DNA of 64,000 nucleotides from Meandrina meandrites (GCA_963693305.1 OY855904.1:42895804-42959803), one strand, 5' to 3'. Positions 10,840 through 23,700 are shown, numbered from the stretch's first letter. Numbers and translations: made by a program. Notes: generated from the sequence alone by a model not told the origin.

Positions 10840-12580
10840 TCTCCCCCCCCCCCCCCCCAGCCCCTTCACCCCATGCAAATTTATTTCCATCAAATAGTAT
10901 GTCAATTCTTGTTTTCATCCCCCCATCTCACCCCCACCACCACCCCCACCCCCACCCCATGCAAATGGTCTGTCCATTTCATGAGTTTGAGTTCGCATTC
11001 AAATTTCGAGTCGAGTTAGAATTAGAGTTAGAATTTTGAGTTAGAGTTAAAATATTGAGTTCAAGTTAAAATATCGAGTTTGAGTTGCTTGTGGTTAGCT
11101 CCACTCTGGTTTGCTTGCACGGTTAGTTCCACTCTGGTTTGCTTGCAGTTAGTTCCACTCCTATTTGCTGGCGGTTAGCTTTCATTTGTTGAAAAGGGCG
11201 ACACTATGCGTGACCAACTGGGAAAATGTTACCCCATAACTCAAACTTGAAATTTCTAACTCGAACTCATAAATTTGATACACTCCACTCCATCCACCTA
11301 GTAAGTATTTTTACTTACAAGTCTATAATTTTTAGCAGGGGATTTTGCTGATGTTGTACATCCATACGCTAGGACTAAACACACCAGTAATATTCCCCCC
11401 TTCCCCCCTCCTCACCCAATGCAAATTTATTTCCATCCACTAGTACATCCATTCTTATTTTCATCCTCCCCCCATCTCACCCCCCACCCCATGCAAATCT
11501 ATTTCCATCCAATAGTATGTCAGTTCTTGTTTTCATCCCCCCAACCCCAACACCCCATGCAAATTTATTTTCCATCCAATAGTATGTCAATTCTTGTTTC
11601 CATCCCCCCCATATCACCCCCACCCCATGCAAATTTATTTTCCATCCAATAGTATGTCAGTTCTTCTTTTCATCCCCCCCATATCACCCCCCACCCCATG
11701 CAGATTTAATTCCATCCGATAGTATGTCAATTCTTGTTTTCATCCCATCTCACCCCCCACCCCATGCAGATTTAATTCCATCCAATAGTACATATGTATG
11801 TCAATTCTTGTTTTCATCCCCCCATATCACCCCCCATGCAAATTTATTTCCATCCAATACTATGTCAATTCTTGTTTTCATTCCCCCATCTCACCCCCAC
11901 CCCATGCAGATTTAATTCCATGCAATAGTACACATGTATGTCAATTCTTGTTTTCATGCCCCCATCTCACCCTCCACCCCATGCAAATTTATTTTCCATC
12001 CAATAGTATGTCAATTCTTGTTTTCATCCCCCCATCTCACCCCCACCCCATGCAAATTTATTTCCATCCAATAGTATGCCAATTCTCATTTCCATACCCC
12101 CTTCCCACCTCACCCCCCTGCCCCATGCAAATTTATTTCCCACCCAATAGCATGTCAATTCTTGTTTCCATCCCCCTTCCCACCTCACCCCCCTGCCCCA
12201 TGCAAATTTATTTCCCATCCAAAAGCATATCAATTCTTGTTTCCATCCCCCCTTCCCATCTCACCCCCCTGCCCCATGCAAATTTATTTCCCATCCAATA
12301 GCATGTCAATTCTTGTTTCCGTCCCCCTTCCCATCTCACCCCCCTGCCCCATGCAAATTTATTTCCCATCCAATAGCATATCAATTCTTGTTTCCATCCC
12401 CCCTTCCCATCTCACCCCCCCCCCCCCCTGCCCCATGCAAATTTATTTTCCATCCAATAGCATGTCAATTCTTGTTTCCATCCCCCTTCCCATCTCACCA
12501 TCTCATCCCCCCCTCCCTGCCCCATGCAAATTTATTTTCCATTCAATAGCATGTCAATTCATGTGTTCATGCAAATAAAT
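10840..12580. repeat. C-rich minisatellite, ~66-89-bp units each with an ATGCAAAT octamer
   Basis: The unit consists of a C-rich tract, then CCCCATGCAAATTTATTTCC, ATCCAATAG(T/C)ATGTCAATTCTTG and TTTTCATC. The octamer ATGCAAAT, or the variant ATGCAGAT, starts at 11419, 11491, 11557, 11627, 11698, 11764, 11836, 11904, 11981, 12050, 12125, 12200, 12276, 12351, 12435, 12524 and 12569. Two earlier octamers lie near 10874 and 10960. The later units (from 12125) are longer and include CCCTTCCCA and CCCCTGCC, a distinct subfamily. The strong purine/pyrimidine asymmetry could favour triplex or G4-type structure. Confidence 0.95.
10979..11280. mobile_element. Fold-back insertion inside the C-rich array
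   Basis: ATGAGTTTGAGTTCGCATTC at about 10980 and the GAGTTAGAATT words after it are complementary to CTCAAACTTGAAATTTC and TAACTCGAACTCAT at about 11239-11271. The centre holds three direct copies of a GGTTAGTTCCACTCTGGTTTGCTTGC-like word. This interrupts the octamer array, with leader and minisatellite resuming at about 11283. Confidence 0.5.
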
Positions 12581-12589
12581 AGAGGGTAA

Positions 12590-15500
12590 TGGAGATGGCA
12601 GTGAATACTAAGCAGCAGTCACATAGGAACCCCTTTCAATGTGGGGAGAGGTAGGGTAGGGCAGGGGGGTCTAAGTTCCCATTTCCTTACTTTTCCTTCC
12701 TTAGGGGGCCCTTTTCCAAGTTATTATAAGTTCCCACCCCCTTCAGGATCCCTCTTCCATGCAACTCCCCTTTTTTTCCCATCTCCCAGAGACCACATTT
12801 ACACCTGGGTTCCTTCACCCAAAATCATCCACTTTTCAAGCTATAAACAATCATGTAAATAAGCCTGCCCCTTAGTATCAATATGACCAGAAATTTTCAA
12901 TGATTCCCACTGAGGCTGAACAGAGGAAATACAGTAACACGCAAATAGAAGATAAAAAGGCAAATGTGTTATCCACTTTCGTTCAATGTCAAGCCAATTT
13001 GTATTGGGGCCAATTAATTACATTTTAAAATTATTAATTTTAAAAGCATGTCTGTGGTCTTGTGACAAAACCTAAAGCAGAACTTGGTTTATGCCATACA
13101 GTGCAATGATCAATTCAAAACGTCCTTAACCTGGCAAACCTGGGGTTGGGGACCAGTTACTCTGCCCTGTTTGAGATGCCCAGAACAAAATAAGAACTTT
13201 CTTGCCACCCAGAAAGTCAAAAAAATCCCTGACTTTTCCCAGACAAACGACCACAAAATACTGCAACATTTTCAATTGTTTGAAAGTGTTAAGCAAAAGT
13301 AAATTAGACAGTTTGAATGTATTGTCCATCTATAAGTGTACTTGGCCCTGAAGAAGAGAGGACAGGTAGTGAAAAGAAAATTTGCTGTTGATGTCTGACC
13401 CGCTGTCAGATTTCTGTTGATTTTTTAGGTTCTGTCAGTGGTTTGGGGAAGTTCTCTAGTCTTGACAATTTTTTTGGTTTTAATCGCAATATTTTGATTG
13501 CCCTAAAGGGGTGCCCTAGGGGGATTCCCTGAGGGAGCCAGGTTAAGAGAGGTTTGATTTGATCAATGCATAAGAACACAAGTGTTTACCTGAACCCTGG
13601 ATTGCAATAAAATCATCAATCTAGAATAAGCTAATGGATGACATCTTCTTCTTGTGTTGTCTTGAAGTAGTCCAGTGTGTTGCTACCTGTTAAAAGAAGG
13701 AATAGAAAAATTCAGTCAAGATACTTGGTGGTTACTGTGGTCAGGCATAATAAATAGTAAAAGAATTCAACACCAGCAGTTGCAGAGGGTTCTGCTATTA
13801 CGTTTGGGGTCACAATTCCATCCAAAGTGTGCTGGTGATGTGTAAGCACTGGTCAGTTTTGTAAAACCTTCATTCAAGATGGGCTTAAACTTTGTATAAG
13901 CCTCTGCTGGGTGCTGGGTAGAAAAAGTGGCCCCTTCAGCTATTTTTCAGCTATTTTTCAAGACAATTTACTCTCACAGCGCCTCTCTTCACTCAAGAGT
14001 ATAAAAAGGTACCAAAGGCATGGTGATGCCAAACATCATAGCACCCCTGTTTTTGCCAACTAGACTTGTGTGTCATATATTAGCTGAACCTTCAGATAGC
14101 AGTACAAGTACGAGATCGAGTACGAGTACGACTTTCAAATTTCAATTCAGTTGCATTCTCAGAGTCCTCACTCCTCTCTGTTGCTGACCAGTTGAAAAGG
14201 AGACTATTAGTATAAGACTGGAGTGAAATTATACAATCCAAAACATATTAAGCACTAGGTTTGAAAAGTTGTACTCATACTCAATCTCATAGTCATACTC
14301 CAATCTGACAGCCCAAGCAAGTCACATTTAATTGAAATGAGTAGTTATTTTTCAGAAATAAAGACATCCACATGGAAATTTATCTTCAACACTGTCAGCA
14401 AAATTAACATGTACTTTGGATTGTGTGTATTTTGTTTCATTTTAATTAATACCTATTGATAGCAACTTTAACTCTGATTAATACGTTAGTGTAAACACAC
14501 TCAGATAAGCCACACAGTTTGGAGATAAGCCACATCCTGAAGTTAGCACATCAATTTTAGGAAATTTAAGTTTTTTGAAAGAACTACAAGGTCAAGTCTT
14601 TAGAAGTCTTCTTCATCGAAAGTAAACCCACTAACACTGTTCAAAATAGAAAATACCTTTAAGTGTTACCCATACGTTTAGCTTAATAATTAAATAATGA
14701 AAACATTATGTCCATCAACTTTGACAAAATAATAATTGAGCCTTTTCTGTTCTTTTTTGTTGTTGTTGCTGTTGAGAGTTTTCCCATAGCATTTTACATA
14801 ACAACAACAACGTGGTTGATGTTAGGTTCAAAGCTTAGTAACTAGGAATCACCTTAGTTTATTAAGGAGTTGAAACGTATAACGCGTGTTCACAGCGTTT
14901 AAATACATGTATTCAGTTTTGCTAAGTACCATATTTGGAAACACAAAGAGTTTGTACGCAAATGATTTACACACGAAACGACACACGCAATAAAATTTTC
15001 GGTTTTGCGGTAAGTCACTTGAATTCTGACGTAAACGCAGTAAATTACTCACAGAAACTAAAGAAATTCATTAACAATATCAAAGTGAAGTTCTCCAGAC
15101 CACTAAATGACGATGAAACAGAAGATTTTAACCAAATTTAACTTTATTCCACCAAAGTTGTTCAAAGACAAGATTACGCCATTTAGAGCGAGCTAGCACG
15201 CGTTGTGAATTTAATCCAAATATTACAATTTTGATTGGTTGATTTGTTTGTCGTGATTTTTCAAATGCATGTATGGTAGTTAATGAAAACAAATGTGCAG
15301 ACACTTTGTACAATATGAATAATAGGGAGTTACATGTTCAAGCCTTATGGGTTTCTGCACATCCTTAATTCCACCAATATTCAAGAGCCAAATTTTGTGA
15401 GTATTAATTTTCATGATTGCAGGAAATATTAATTAGAACAGAATTGTATGAAAAGGTGTACTGATTTCGTCAGTGGTTTATCTTCTTAAACTAAATACAG

Positions 15501-16311
15501 GGTGGTCTTGAAATTTTAAGTAAAGTCATTGCTGAAATGGATCACTCCTCAAAGACTAAGGAACTACTGGAAAGACACAAAGGTCTGGTTCAATTTAACT
15601 ACAAGGAGCCTGCAAATGAAAACTTTGATCACTGTACTAAAGGTTTTGGCATATTCACAACCTAAAGAAGACAGTTCTTTAAAAGATGTTTTCAAGGATA
15701 CATTGTAGAGTTACAAAACTTTTTTGAAACCTTTAAAATTTGTTCATATTGTTTTGGTATATATAATTCTATAGGTACATTTGTAACCACACCGAACGAG
15801 CGAACGAAGCGAAAGAAAAGACAAACCCAAGAAGACAACTGATGTCCAGGCCCATCACAAAAATACACGTGGAACGCCTGGAGGTTAAAAATTACTCACG
15901 ATCGAAGTGCCGTGTTTTCGTCGGTATTTTAGGAGAAAACTGTGTCAAAATAATCAATTTCCTTCGAAATTTATGTTTGTGAGGATGGTAAACAGCTGCT
16001 TAATCATTAATATGAAACAAATTTCTCTGTTTTATGCGGAAAATGTTCTCAAGATGCGGAAGATGCGGAAGTCAGCGAATTATGCGGATCCGCACCACCG
16101 CATCCTGTCAGATGCCCTGTATAAATATGCTATAATTTGTCATTTTGGTGGTTGAAAAAAAAATTGCAAAAAAAATAAGTACTTGCAAAAGGTAGTAAGA
16201 ATAAGGTAGATCAGACAATGGAAAACTGGACACTGGATACAGCACAGAAATTTCCAAACAAGAAGATGCAAGCATCTTAAAGCCGCGCATTTTTAAATTA
16301 ACTCCATTTTT
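12590..16311. other. Intergenic, no gene recognised
   Basis: No coding exon could be supported. Visible minor structure: an inverted pair of GAGTACGAGTACGA-like words (about 14105-14133 and 14268-14300), and a short GATGCGGAAGATGCGGAAG direct repeat near 16054. Short frames lack family resemblance. Confidence 0.5.
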
Positions 16312-16533
16312 GCTAATTAACAGTTTTCTTACCCAGAAAAGTCACGATTAAATTAAATTTGTTTTGTACTAAGAGTAAAGGACTAACAAAGTAGTCACGC
16401 GAGTCACACTATCCAATATTGCACCATCGCCCATAGCCGTTGTGAAAGTTATGATGATGTACATGTACATGTAAATATGGTCTTAATCTGGAACTTTGCT
16501 TGGGACAGGTATGGGCATGAATTAAACATTCTG

Positions 16534-18190
16534 GGGTCATTCCACAGTATTCCGTCTGTTGCGGAGGGGAAATTTAGAGAACTTATTGTGTTGTAGTTTA
16601 ATAGGTATTTGTCTGTTAAGTACTTCTGATTATCTATTGAGGCCTCAAGTCTTCAAGAAAGCTCTCTCTGCTACTGCCCTGCTTTTGTCCAAAATACAAT
16701 ATTTAGATCACAGAGCCTCAAAAGAGGGCTGTTGCGGAGGGGAACAGAGAATACAGTATTTTTTGTTTTTAAGTTTCACTCTCAAAATTCTCTGAATTCT
16801 GAAGTTCTTTCCTGATCCTAATAGATTTTTGCTTTTCCTCATTGTATGTTTATTAGAAAGATCACAAATGGAAACTCAAATGTTCCATGTTTTTCCAATG
16901 AGGCAGGATTTAAAAACATTGTTTGCTGTTGCGGAGGGGAAAATTTGTCCTTTTCTGTCAGTATTTGCATTCAACAAGTAGTTAAAAGCTGGTGATAACA
17001 CTCACATTTCAATAATTATGCAACAATTTCACAATGGCATTTAAATATTTTAGCCTTTCAAAAATTTTTTGGCAATGTTTCACAGTTACGGGTTAACATG
17101 TGCTTTTCCCCTCCGCAACAGCAAACAATGTTCTTAAAGCCAGCCTCAGTGGAAAAACACTGAACATTTGAGTTGTCTTTTGTGATCTCTCTAATAAACA
17201 TACAATGAGGAAAAGCAGAAATCTATTTAGTGAAAAGAATTTTAGAATTCAGAGAATTTTTGGAATGAATTTTGAAAACAAAACACACCATATTCTCTGT
17301 AATAGCCTTCTTTTGAGGCTCTGTGATCTAAATAATGTATTTTGGAGAAATGCAGCACAGCACAAATTAAAGAAAGCTTTCTTGGAAACTTATGGCCCCA
17401 AGAGATAAAAAGTAACAGACAAAATCCTATTAAACCATAACAATATAAGTGTCTCTAAATTTCCCTTCCGCAACAGACGGATGATGTGATGCTTGTCAGT
17501 GCATATGTATATGTAAGATGCTGTAAGGTTGTAAACTTTGGAGAGCAAATGTTTTCTCTTGCCATTGAAAACACCATTGAAGTTAAATCTTTCTCAAAAG
17601 AGACTTTGTTTCTATAACAGAATTCCCCTCCGCAACAGAATTCCCCTCCGCAACATAATTTCCCCTCCGCAACAATATTTCCCCTCCGCAACAGAATCTA
17701 ATTATTCTCTCTTAGCTACAGCTTAAAACATTAACTCTCTTTGAACATAATAAAGCTTAACGCTAGCCCAAAATTAGAAGATGTGAAAACATGAAGTTGA
17801 TTTTATTAATTATGAGCCAACAAGCAAAACTTTTAGGCCTCAAAATGTTGCGGAGGGGAAAACAGCATACAGATTGTAGTCTGCTATTGTCACACTGGGC
17901 AACGTTAAAATTACTTTGTCTTAAGTTGTTTGTGTCCCACATCATCTCAGCAAAATTCCTGTTTTCTATTTTTTACCAGCAAAACATACATGTAACTTTC
18001 CCCTCCGCAACAGCAATTTTCACTATCAATGGTAATTAATGATAATTTATGCACAAACAACAATTGGCGACAAAAATTGTTTATCATTTTCATGAATTAT
18101 GGCTTATATGCTATCAATTTGTCTGGAATTTAAGTAAGTTAAACAACTTTGAATTTTAATTTTTTTGTCCATAATACTGTGGAATGACCC
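16534..18190. mobile_element. TIR element with internal fold-back and scattered TGTTGCGGAGGGGAA words
   Basis: Perfect 18-base terminal inverted repeats GGGTCATTCCACAGTATT (16534-16551) and AATACTGTGGAATGACCC (18173-18190). Inside, the word TTGCGGAGGGGAA or its complement occurs about a dozen times: forward near 16559, 16734, 16929 and 17848; reverse near 17107, 17462, 17998, and four times in close series at about 17625-17693. Regions of about 16549-16960 and 17080-17476 form a long diverged inverted repeat. No transposase frame is seen, so it is non-autonomous. No target duplication is obvious. Confidence 0.75.
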
Positions 18191-18694
18191 TCCGCTATTA
18201 ATAACAGCTATTTTCTTTCCGTAAAAGTCATGATTATGTAATTAGTTTATACCGTGAGTTAGGCTGTAAGAAGGTAGGCACGCGAGTCTCAAATTTCAGG
18301 CTTTGCACTGTTCATGGCTATCTTTAGTACGGCAGTAATTTCCCTACCAATGACATAATCCTTGCAAGTGTTTACCTAGGCACACTTTTTTTCCTTCAGA
18401 TCTCTGAACTCGCTTCGATGAAACAGTCAAAGAATTCACTTCAATTGCCTAAACCCACAAGAAATACTCACAAAATTTCCAACTAATTAACGACCATCAC
18501 TTCTGGCAAAATAAGCTTGCAAAGTAAGCAGGATATTATTTGTCACGTAACAGAGGTGAAAGCTGCAACGTCAGCGCATTCCGTGGCTGAGGTAATACTC
18601 TTTTTGGTGTATTCAATATTCGCTTCAAATCCAGCACTTCGATAAAACCAAAAGAATATATATTTTACACACAATAAAAAAATATATCTGCAAC

Positions 18695-19771
18695 CACAGG
18701 CTTCCCAAGCTCAAAAGTCGTCTTTTTGATGTGTTTTTGAGAGCCCTTCAGCGGCCGACTCTACATACGTGGTGTATGCGACAGCTTGTGTATATAGAGA
18801 AATGTATGGGAAAATCACGGATTCTCTAAAATCAAGTAAATACTTGTGTCTTGTGCGGAATTTGAAGCCATTCCGACGCCATTTAGCGAACTTATTCGAA
18901 GTCGTTGTCTCCCCTTCTAAAAAGAAGGAAAGGCAGACCACTCCATCGATCACTGGCCAGAGTTCACTCAACAAATCACTCTCTCTTCAAAAGGAAAAGT
19001 CCTGAATCACAATAAAACCAACAGTTCCATAAAGCGCAATAAATTTCACTCCATATACGTGTGCTTCGGCGGCCGAAAGTCTCGTAAAGAACGAGAAATT
19101 TTGCTTTAAATTTGCCTATTCGGCTTTCCAGATGTGCTTGTGACCGACCCCGCGCCAACGGTCGTTACTCATCCTCAACTCTGATTGGTCTGGACATTTG
19201 AACCAAGTCACGCGCTGACAATGAGGATGAAACCAGATACTTGTCGTTAAGTAACGACCGTTGGCGCGGGGTCGGTCACAAGCACATCCGGAAAGCCGAA
19301 TAGGCGAATTTAGAGCAAAATTTCTCGTTCTTTACGAGACTTTCGACCGCCGAAGTACACGTACATGGAGTGAAATTTATTGGGCTTTATGGAACTGTTG
19401 GTTTTATTGCGATTCGGGACTTTTCCTTTCGAGGAGAGAGCGATTTGTGGAGTGAGCTCTGGCCAGCGATCGATGGAGTGGTCTGCCGTTCCTTCTTTTT
19501 AGAAGGGGAGACAACGACTTAGAATAACTTCGCTAAATGGCGTCGGAATGGCTTCAAATTCCGCACAAGACACAAGTAAGCGACACATTTGAGGTAGGTA
19601 AACTTTAATTCAAAATAGATAGCTATTTACCTGATTTTAGAGAATCCGTGATTTTCCCATACATTTCTCTATATACACAAGCTGTTGCATACACCACGTA
19701 TGTAGAGTCGGCCGCCGAAGGGCTCTCAAAAACACATCAAAAAGACGACTTTTGAGCTTGGGAAGCCTGTG
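18695..19771. mobile_element. 1.08-kb giant palindrome (fold-back element)
   Basis: The left arm (18695 to about 19178) starts CACAGGCTTCCCAAGC. The right arm (about 19221-19771) ends GCTTGGGAAGCCTGTG. The arms pair over about 480-550 bases with few mismatches around a ~40-base centre, CTGATTGGTCTGGACATTTG and following. Flanks CTGCAAC (18689-18694 region) and CCGCAAC (19772-19778) could be a 7-base target duplication with one change. Each arm carries a matching ~60-codon frame starting Met-Ala-Arg-Gly-Arg-Ser-Gln (19158 down on minus; 19261 up on plus). I do not recognise that peptide, and its conservation follows from arm similarity. Confidence 0.75.
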
Positions 19772-20701
19772 CCGCAACATTTTCCATACATTCATGTTTT
19801 AATTTGTTTGTACTATGAGTGAAGGGCAAGCAAAGTAGTCACGCGAGTCACACAATCCGAAGTTTACGTTATCCGTAGCTATCGTTAGCTTGTTGGTTTT
19901 TTCCCTACTAATGACATAACCCCTGCATGTTCAGGCATGCTCAATTGTTTACCTTTGCAAATATTTAATTTTCTTTCAAATCTCTGAACTCGCTTTGATG
20001 AAACGACCAAAGAATTCACTTTAATTGCCTAAACCCACAGGAAATAATTGCAGACGTGCAAATAAATTAATGACCGTCGCTTCTGCCTAAAAGTATATAA
20101 ACTTGCAAAGAAAAAGCAACAGCGAAAGTGAAAACTGCAACATCAGTGCATTCCATGGCTGACTTTATACCTTTTTTTAGTGTATTCCATATTCGCTTTG
20201 AACCCAATGCTTCCATGAAACCCAAAGAAAATATATTTCAGATACAATAAAGAACAGAATATCCGTAACATTTTCCGTACATTAATGTTTCAACAGCTTT
20301 TGGTGATTAAACATCCAGGTTGCATGATTCAAAGTTCTGATCACGATTTGGCCGAGTTGAGGTTTGAGTCCGGTCACCGACAAAAAAAAGACAACGAAAA
20401 ATAACTCCCGTGCAGAGCAAGAACTGCGCTCGGCCCATGGCTGTGCAGTTAATTATGCGCACCCCCTAAACAGTGGCAAAAAATTGTGGCTTTTTATTCT
20501 TCAAGTGTTTACAGTAACAAACATTAATTTTCAAGATTTCCATACCTGCCAGAGTGTTTTTTCTTGAATTCTGCTTTACTGCAATAACACCTGGTATTTT
20601 CAATGATGGAATCTGAAAGAAAAAATAATTAACAATTATTCACCAAAATGGAGGTAAATATCCACCACTTTCACCGACACTGACAAGTTTGAATAACTGT
20701 T

Positions 20702-20892
20702 TTAGTATATATACCACACAAGTTGAATAACTAGCAAACCAAAACATTACTTTCGGGGCCCAAAGCGACCCGTGAAGCCATTTTGTTTCTCTTCGGCTGC
20801 TCAGAGGTGAATAGTACTTTGCTATTAATCACCTCCGAGTTAACCAATCAGCGTACACGGAAAGCACTATTCACTTGTGTGGTATATACTAA
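20702..20892. mobile_element. 190-bp MITE with TTAGTATATA-CCACACAAGT ends
   Basis: TTAGTATATATACCACACAA at the left is inverted at the right as TTGTGTGGTATATACTAA. The arms continue with matching GAATA and TATTC words. The interior contains a GATTGGTTAACTC-type segment typical of short MITEs. It has no coding capacity. Confidence 0.7.
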
Positions 20893-22411
20893 CACTATTT
20901 ATTTTAAATGGGAGTTTCTCTGGTATTGAACTAACAGTCAAAGGGAAGGAATGCTCTTTTGAAGGGAAATCTGCAACGCAGCAGCACAATGTTCTAATAT
21001 TGAATGACAATTTGATGCAAGCAATGCTCCTGAATAATATTGATTTAAAAAAAAATTCCATTCAAATTTGTTCAAGTGAGTTTCCATTTTCAACTTCAGT
21101 CTTGCCATATAAACACAGGTGATACCACCTAGAGCTGTTTCAAAGAAACGGAAAATAATTGCCCCACAGCCAACTGTTATGGTGCTTTTCAGCAACATGC
21201 AAATACTGAAGTTCAAAGGCGAAATAACAATTGAGTTTTTTGCTACCCTCCATCACAATTTATTAGTGTGACAATCAACGAGCCTTAAACAGCAGAAACA
21301 AACAAAATGGGTCAAAATCTACCAATCACAAGCAATCAACGTGACCTTTTGACCCAGCTGAAGTGAACTTCTGTTTCCTGGAAGTTCTACTTCAATGATT
21401 GACAGCAGCGAAAATGTAAACTGTTGGTTGAGGCTTCAGTTTCAGAGTTTGAATGCTACTGAAAACTGCAATGTTCAATGAACAGACTACAGACCACAGT
21501 ATGCCAAACTGGGAATTGCTCATAATAATTTAAATTTGGTCCACAAATTACTGCTTACATTTTCAATTTACCTTGGTTAATTGATTTATCTTGCAATCCT
21601 GCACCTTGGTTCACCCCATCCCTGCCCTCTCATCCCCCCCCCCCCCCCCCCCACCCCACCCCGTAAAAAAAACGTGCAAAGACAAAATGGCCGACAAGGC
21701 ATACTGAAATTCATAAATGTACACTTTCAGTATCGCGTATTAAATGCTTAGTTATACTGGAACCACTCAACAACGGAGAAAAAAGAATATCTTCCTCAGT
21801 AAACTCCTAAAACATATCATCAAATTTAAGCATGTAGGAACTTAAATTACGGCCTACCGTGAATCGCTTTTCAACACAGCTCTTCAGCCCCGGTCTCCAG
21901 CTCTTTTAAGAACGTACCAGCATGCTTCACCTGAATATGAAAAAAGCAGAATGATATACAGAAAATTGTACCATACGTACGAATTACGACGACAGGAGAA
22001 AGAAAAACATTAAATAAGAATCTTTTCTTACCATCACGTTTGTGTTCCGTTTACAAGATGGACGAACTGTCGTTGCAAAGAATGCTGGGAAGTTTCACGC
22101 AGCCCGCGTGTTACCCGCGCGAGTTGGCGCACATTGTCTCGCGGAATATCGCTAGAACTCAGCCTGAAATCGGACGATATTCTGCAAGATTGAGCAAGAT
22201 AATTGTGTTATTATTTAACAAATTATAAACGAACAGTATTTTACCGCTAAAGTTACAGTAGTTATGCAGCGCTTTGTGAGACTTCCGAGGAATCTTTGCA
22301 ACCCAGGTAAATACACCTGTTTTTAAACCCAGTGTACACATTGCTCAAACATCACAGGCTTCGCTGGCTTGACCAAGTGCGCCAGATGGGAGTTTGTTTT
22401 GTATTTCAAGT
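20893..22411. other. Intergenic, no gene recognised
   Basis: Short frames only. It contains a poly-C run of about 19 bases near 21634. There may be a promoter-like GC-richer patch at 22040-22170 with small frames on the plus strand, but no family resemblance or splice pairing was found. Confidence 0.45.
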
Positions 22412-22886
22412 AGAGGGCCTCAATGTAGAAACTTTCAGCCGTCAAACGGCCTAAAATTTAACCGTCAACCGTCAAAAAGGGCATTTTGTTACCGTTTACC
22501 GTCAAAAAAGCAGATATTAGCCGTCAAAACGGTCTCAAGTTCTTTCAAATTATGTGATTTCAGTTGCTTTTCTCGGACTTTTGGCTCTCAGAGAATCGTT
22601 TTAACTGTTAAACCAGTTTCTATGCTCCCAATATAAATTTCCATCCGAAAGTATTTCCGGTTTCAAAATATTAGTATTTTATTTATGATTGATAAAACTT
22701 ATTATATTATTAGAAGTCTTCCAGTATTCTAAGAACATTTCACTTGATTTCATTACTGAAATAAACACACAAGTTAATATAAACTTCAACTCATGGAAGA
22801 AATTTCCGTTTTAATAACTGACAACCGTCAAAAGCCCTAACATTTAACAGTCAACCGTCAAAGCAACCATCCCATTGAGACCCTCT
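22412..22886. mobile_element. TIR element with repeated CCGTCAA words
   Basis: Ends AGAGGGCCTCAATG (22412-22425) and CATTGAGACCCTCT (22873-22886) are inverted copies with one change. The subterminal zones are packed with CCGTCAA (about ten copies, such as AACCGTCAACCGTCAAA near 22455 and 22850), all on the plus strand. Subterminal repeated short words are typical transposase binding sites in non-autonomous DNA transposons. No coding region. Confidence 0.7.
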
Positions 22887-23229
22887 GTTAATGGCGAGCT
22901 AACCTCTGGCAAGAGTTCTGTCGCGCTGTTCTGTCACGGATGCTTGCAGGTGACATCAGTACAGAAAGCTGGGAATAGGAAGCACCAGACCGCAGCAGAA
23001 GGCGCAGTGTACTCAAGGAGCAACTGAAGCTTGGTAAAGCAGGCCAAAACAAATATTCATAAATTGAAAATGACAACATAATAAAACAAAAAAAAGAAAA
23101 GAAAAAAACAACCAAAAGAAACAAAAAACAAAACAAACTTATCAAAGCATTATGAAAATACCTGTGATTTTATAATTGATTCAGATTTATTTTTTGACGA
23201 AATATCTCGTGGAGAATGCTGAAAATAGC

Positions 23230-23700
23230 ATTTGCGAGACTCTAGATTTCAAACTTTTCTGGGGGAGCATGCCCCCAGACCCCTCTAGTGGTTTGCGCGT
23301 TCGGCGCTCGCTTCTGTGAACATCACCTTTAAAATTCTATTTTTTAGCCCCCCCCCCCCCCCCCCCCCCCCACTTTAAATTACGCTCCGCCGTCCCTGTT
23401 AAAGAGACGATTCAGAATCTGACTGAGGAGAAGAGAACCAGGCGAAAGGTACGCACCTGTGGCGACGACCTCGCGACAAGCCACATCAGCCTCCACTGCT
23501 GCAGGAACTGACATTCCCGCATAGGCCTCATCAGCCACAACCAACACTGCTTCAGCCGCATGATCGCATCGCTAGAACGACTGTCAACCATCACATCATC
23601 CATTGTTGACACCGAACGAAGTAGGCCTACTACTATAAATCGTTTTTTAGATAAACTATACAGGTTTACCACTGCCTTCCTCAGGTTAGGCTAACTAACA
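23230..23700 (+). pseudogene. Decayed LINE 3'-end fragment (CCHH-type knuckle) plus poly-C repeat
   Basis: At about 23479-23560 the plus-strand translation contains Cys-Cys-Arg-Asn, a stop, then His-Ser-Arg-Ile-Gly-Leu-Ile-Ser-His and a later His-Cys. This fits the C-terminal zinc knuckle seen after the reverse transcriptase of some LINEs. The frame is broken by stops and no upstream RT motifs remain. Just before it (23260-23373) lies a GCATGCCCCCAGACCCC motif and a ~25-base poly-C run, a separate repeat family. The reading as LINE is moderate; a domesticated zinc finger is unlikely given the stops. Confidence 0.4.

Larger units (their letters stand above)
16312..20300. repeat. Repeated segment in three copies, separated by two inserted fold-back elements
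   Basis: Copy A (about 16312-16533), copy B (about 18200-18694) and copy C (about 19790-20300) align in the same order. Shared features are an AGTCACGATTA-type start, GCACGCGAGTC, CCCTACCAATGACATAA, CTCTGAACTCGCTTCGATGAAAC, AAAGAATTCACTTCAATTGC and CAGCGCATTCC. Copy A stops where the TIR element at 16534 begins. Copy B stops where the palindrome at 18695 begins. The copies differ by substitutions and small indels. No gene is apparent in the unit. Confidence 0.7.
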
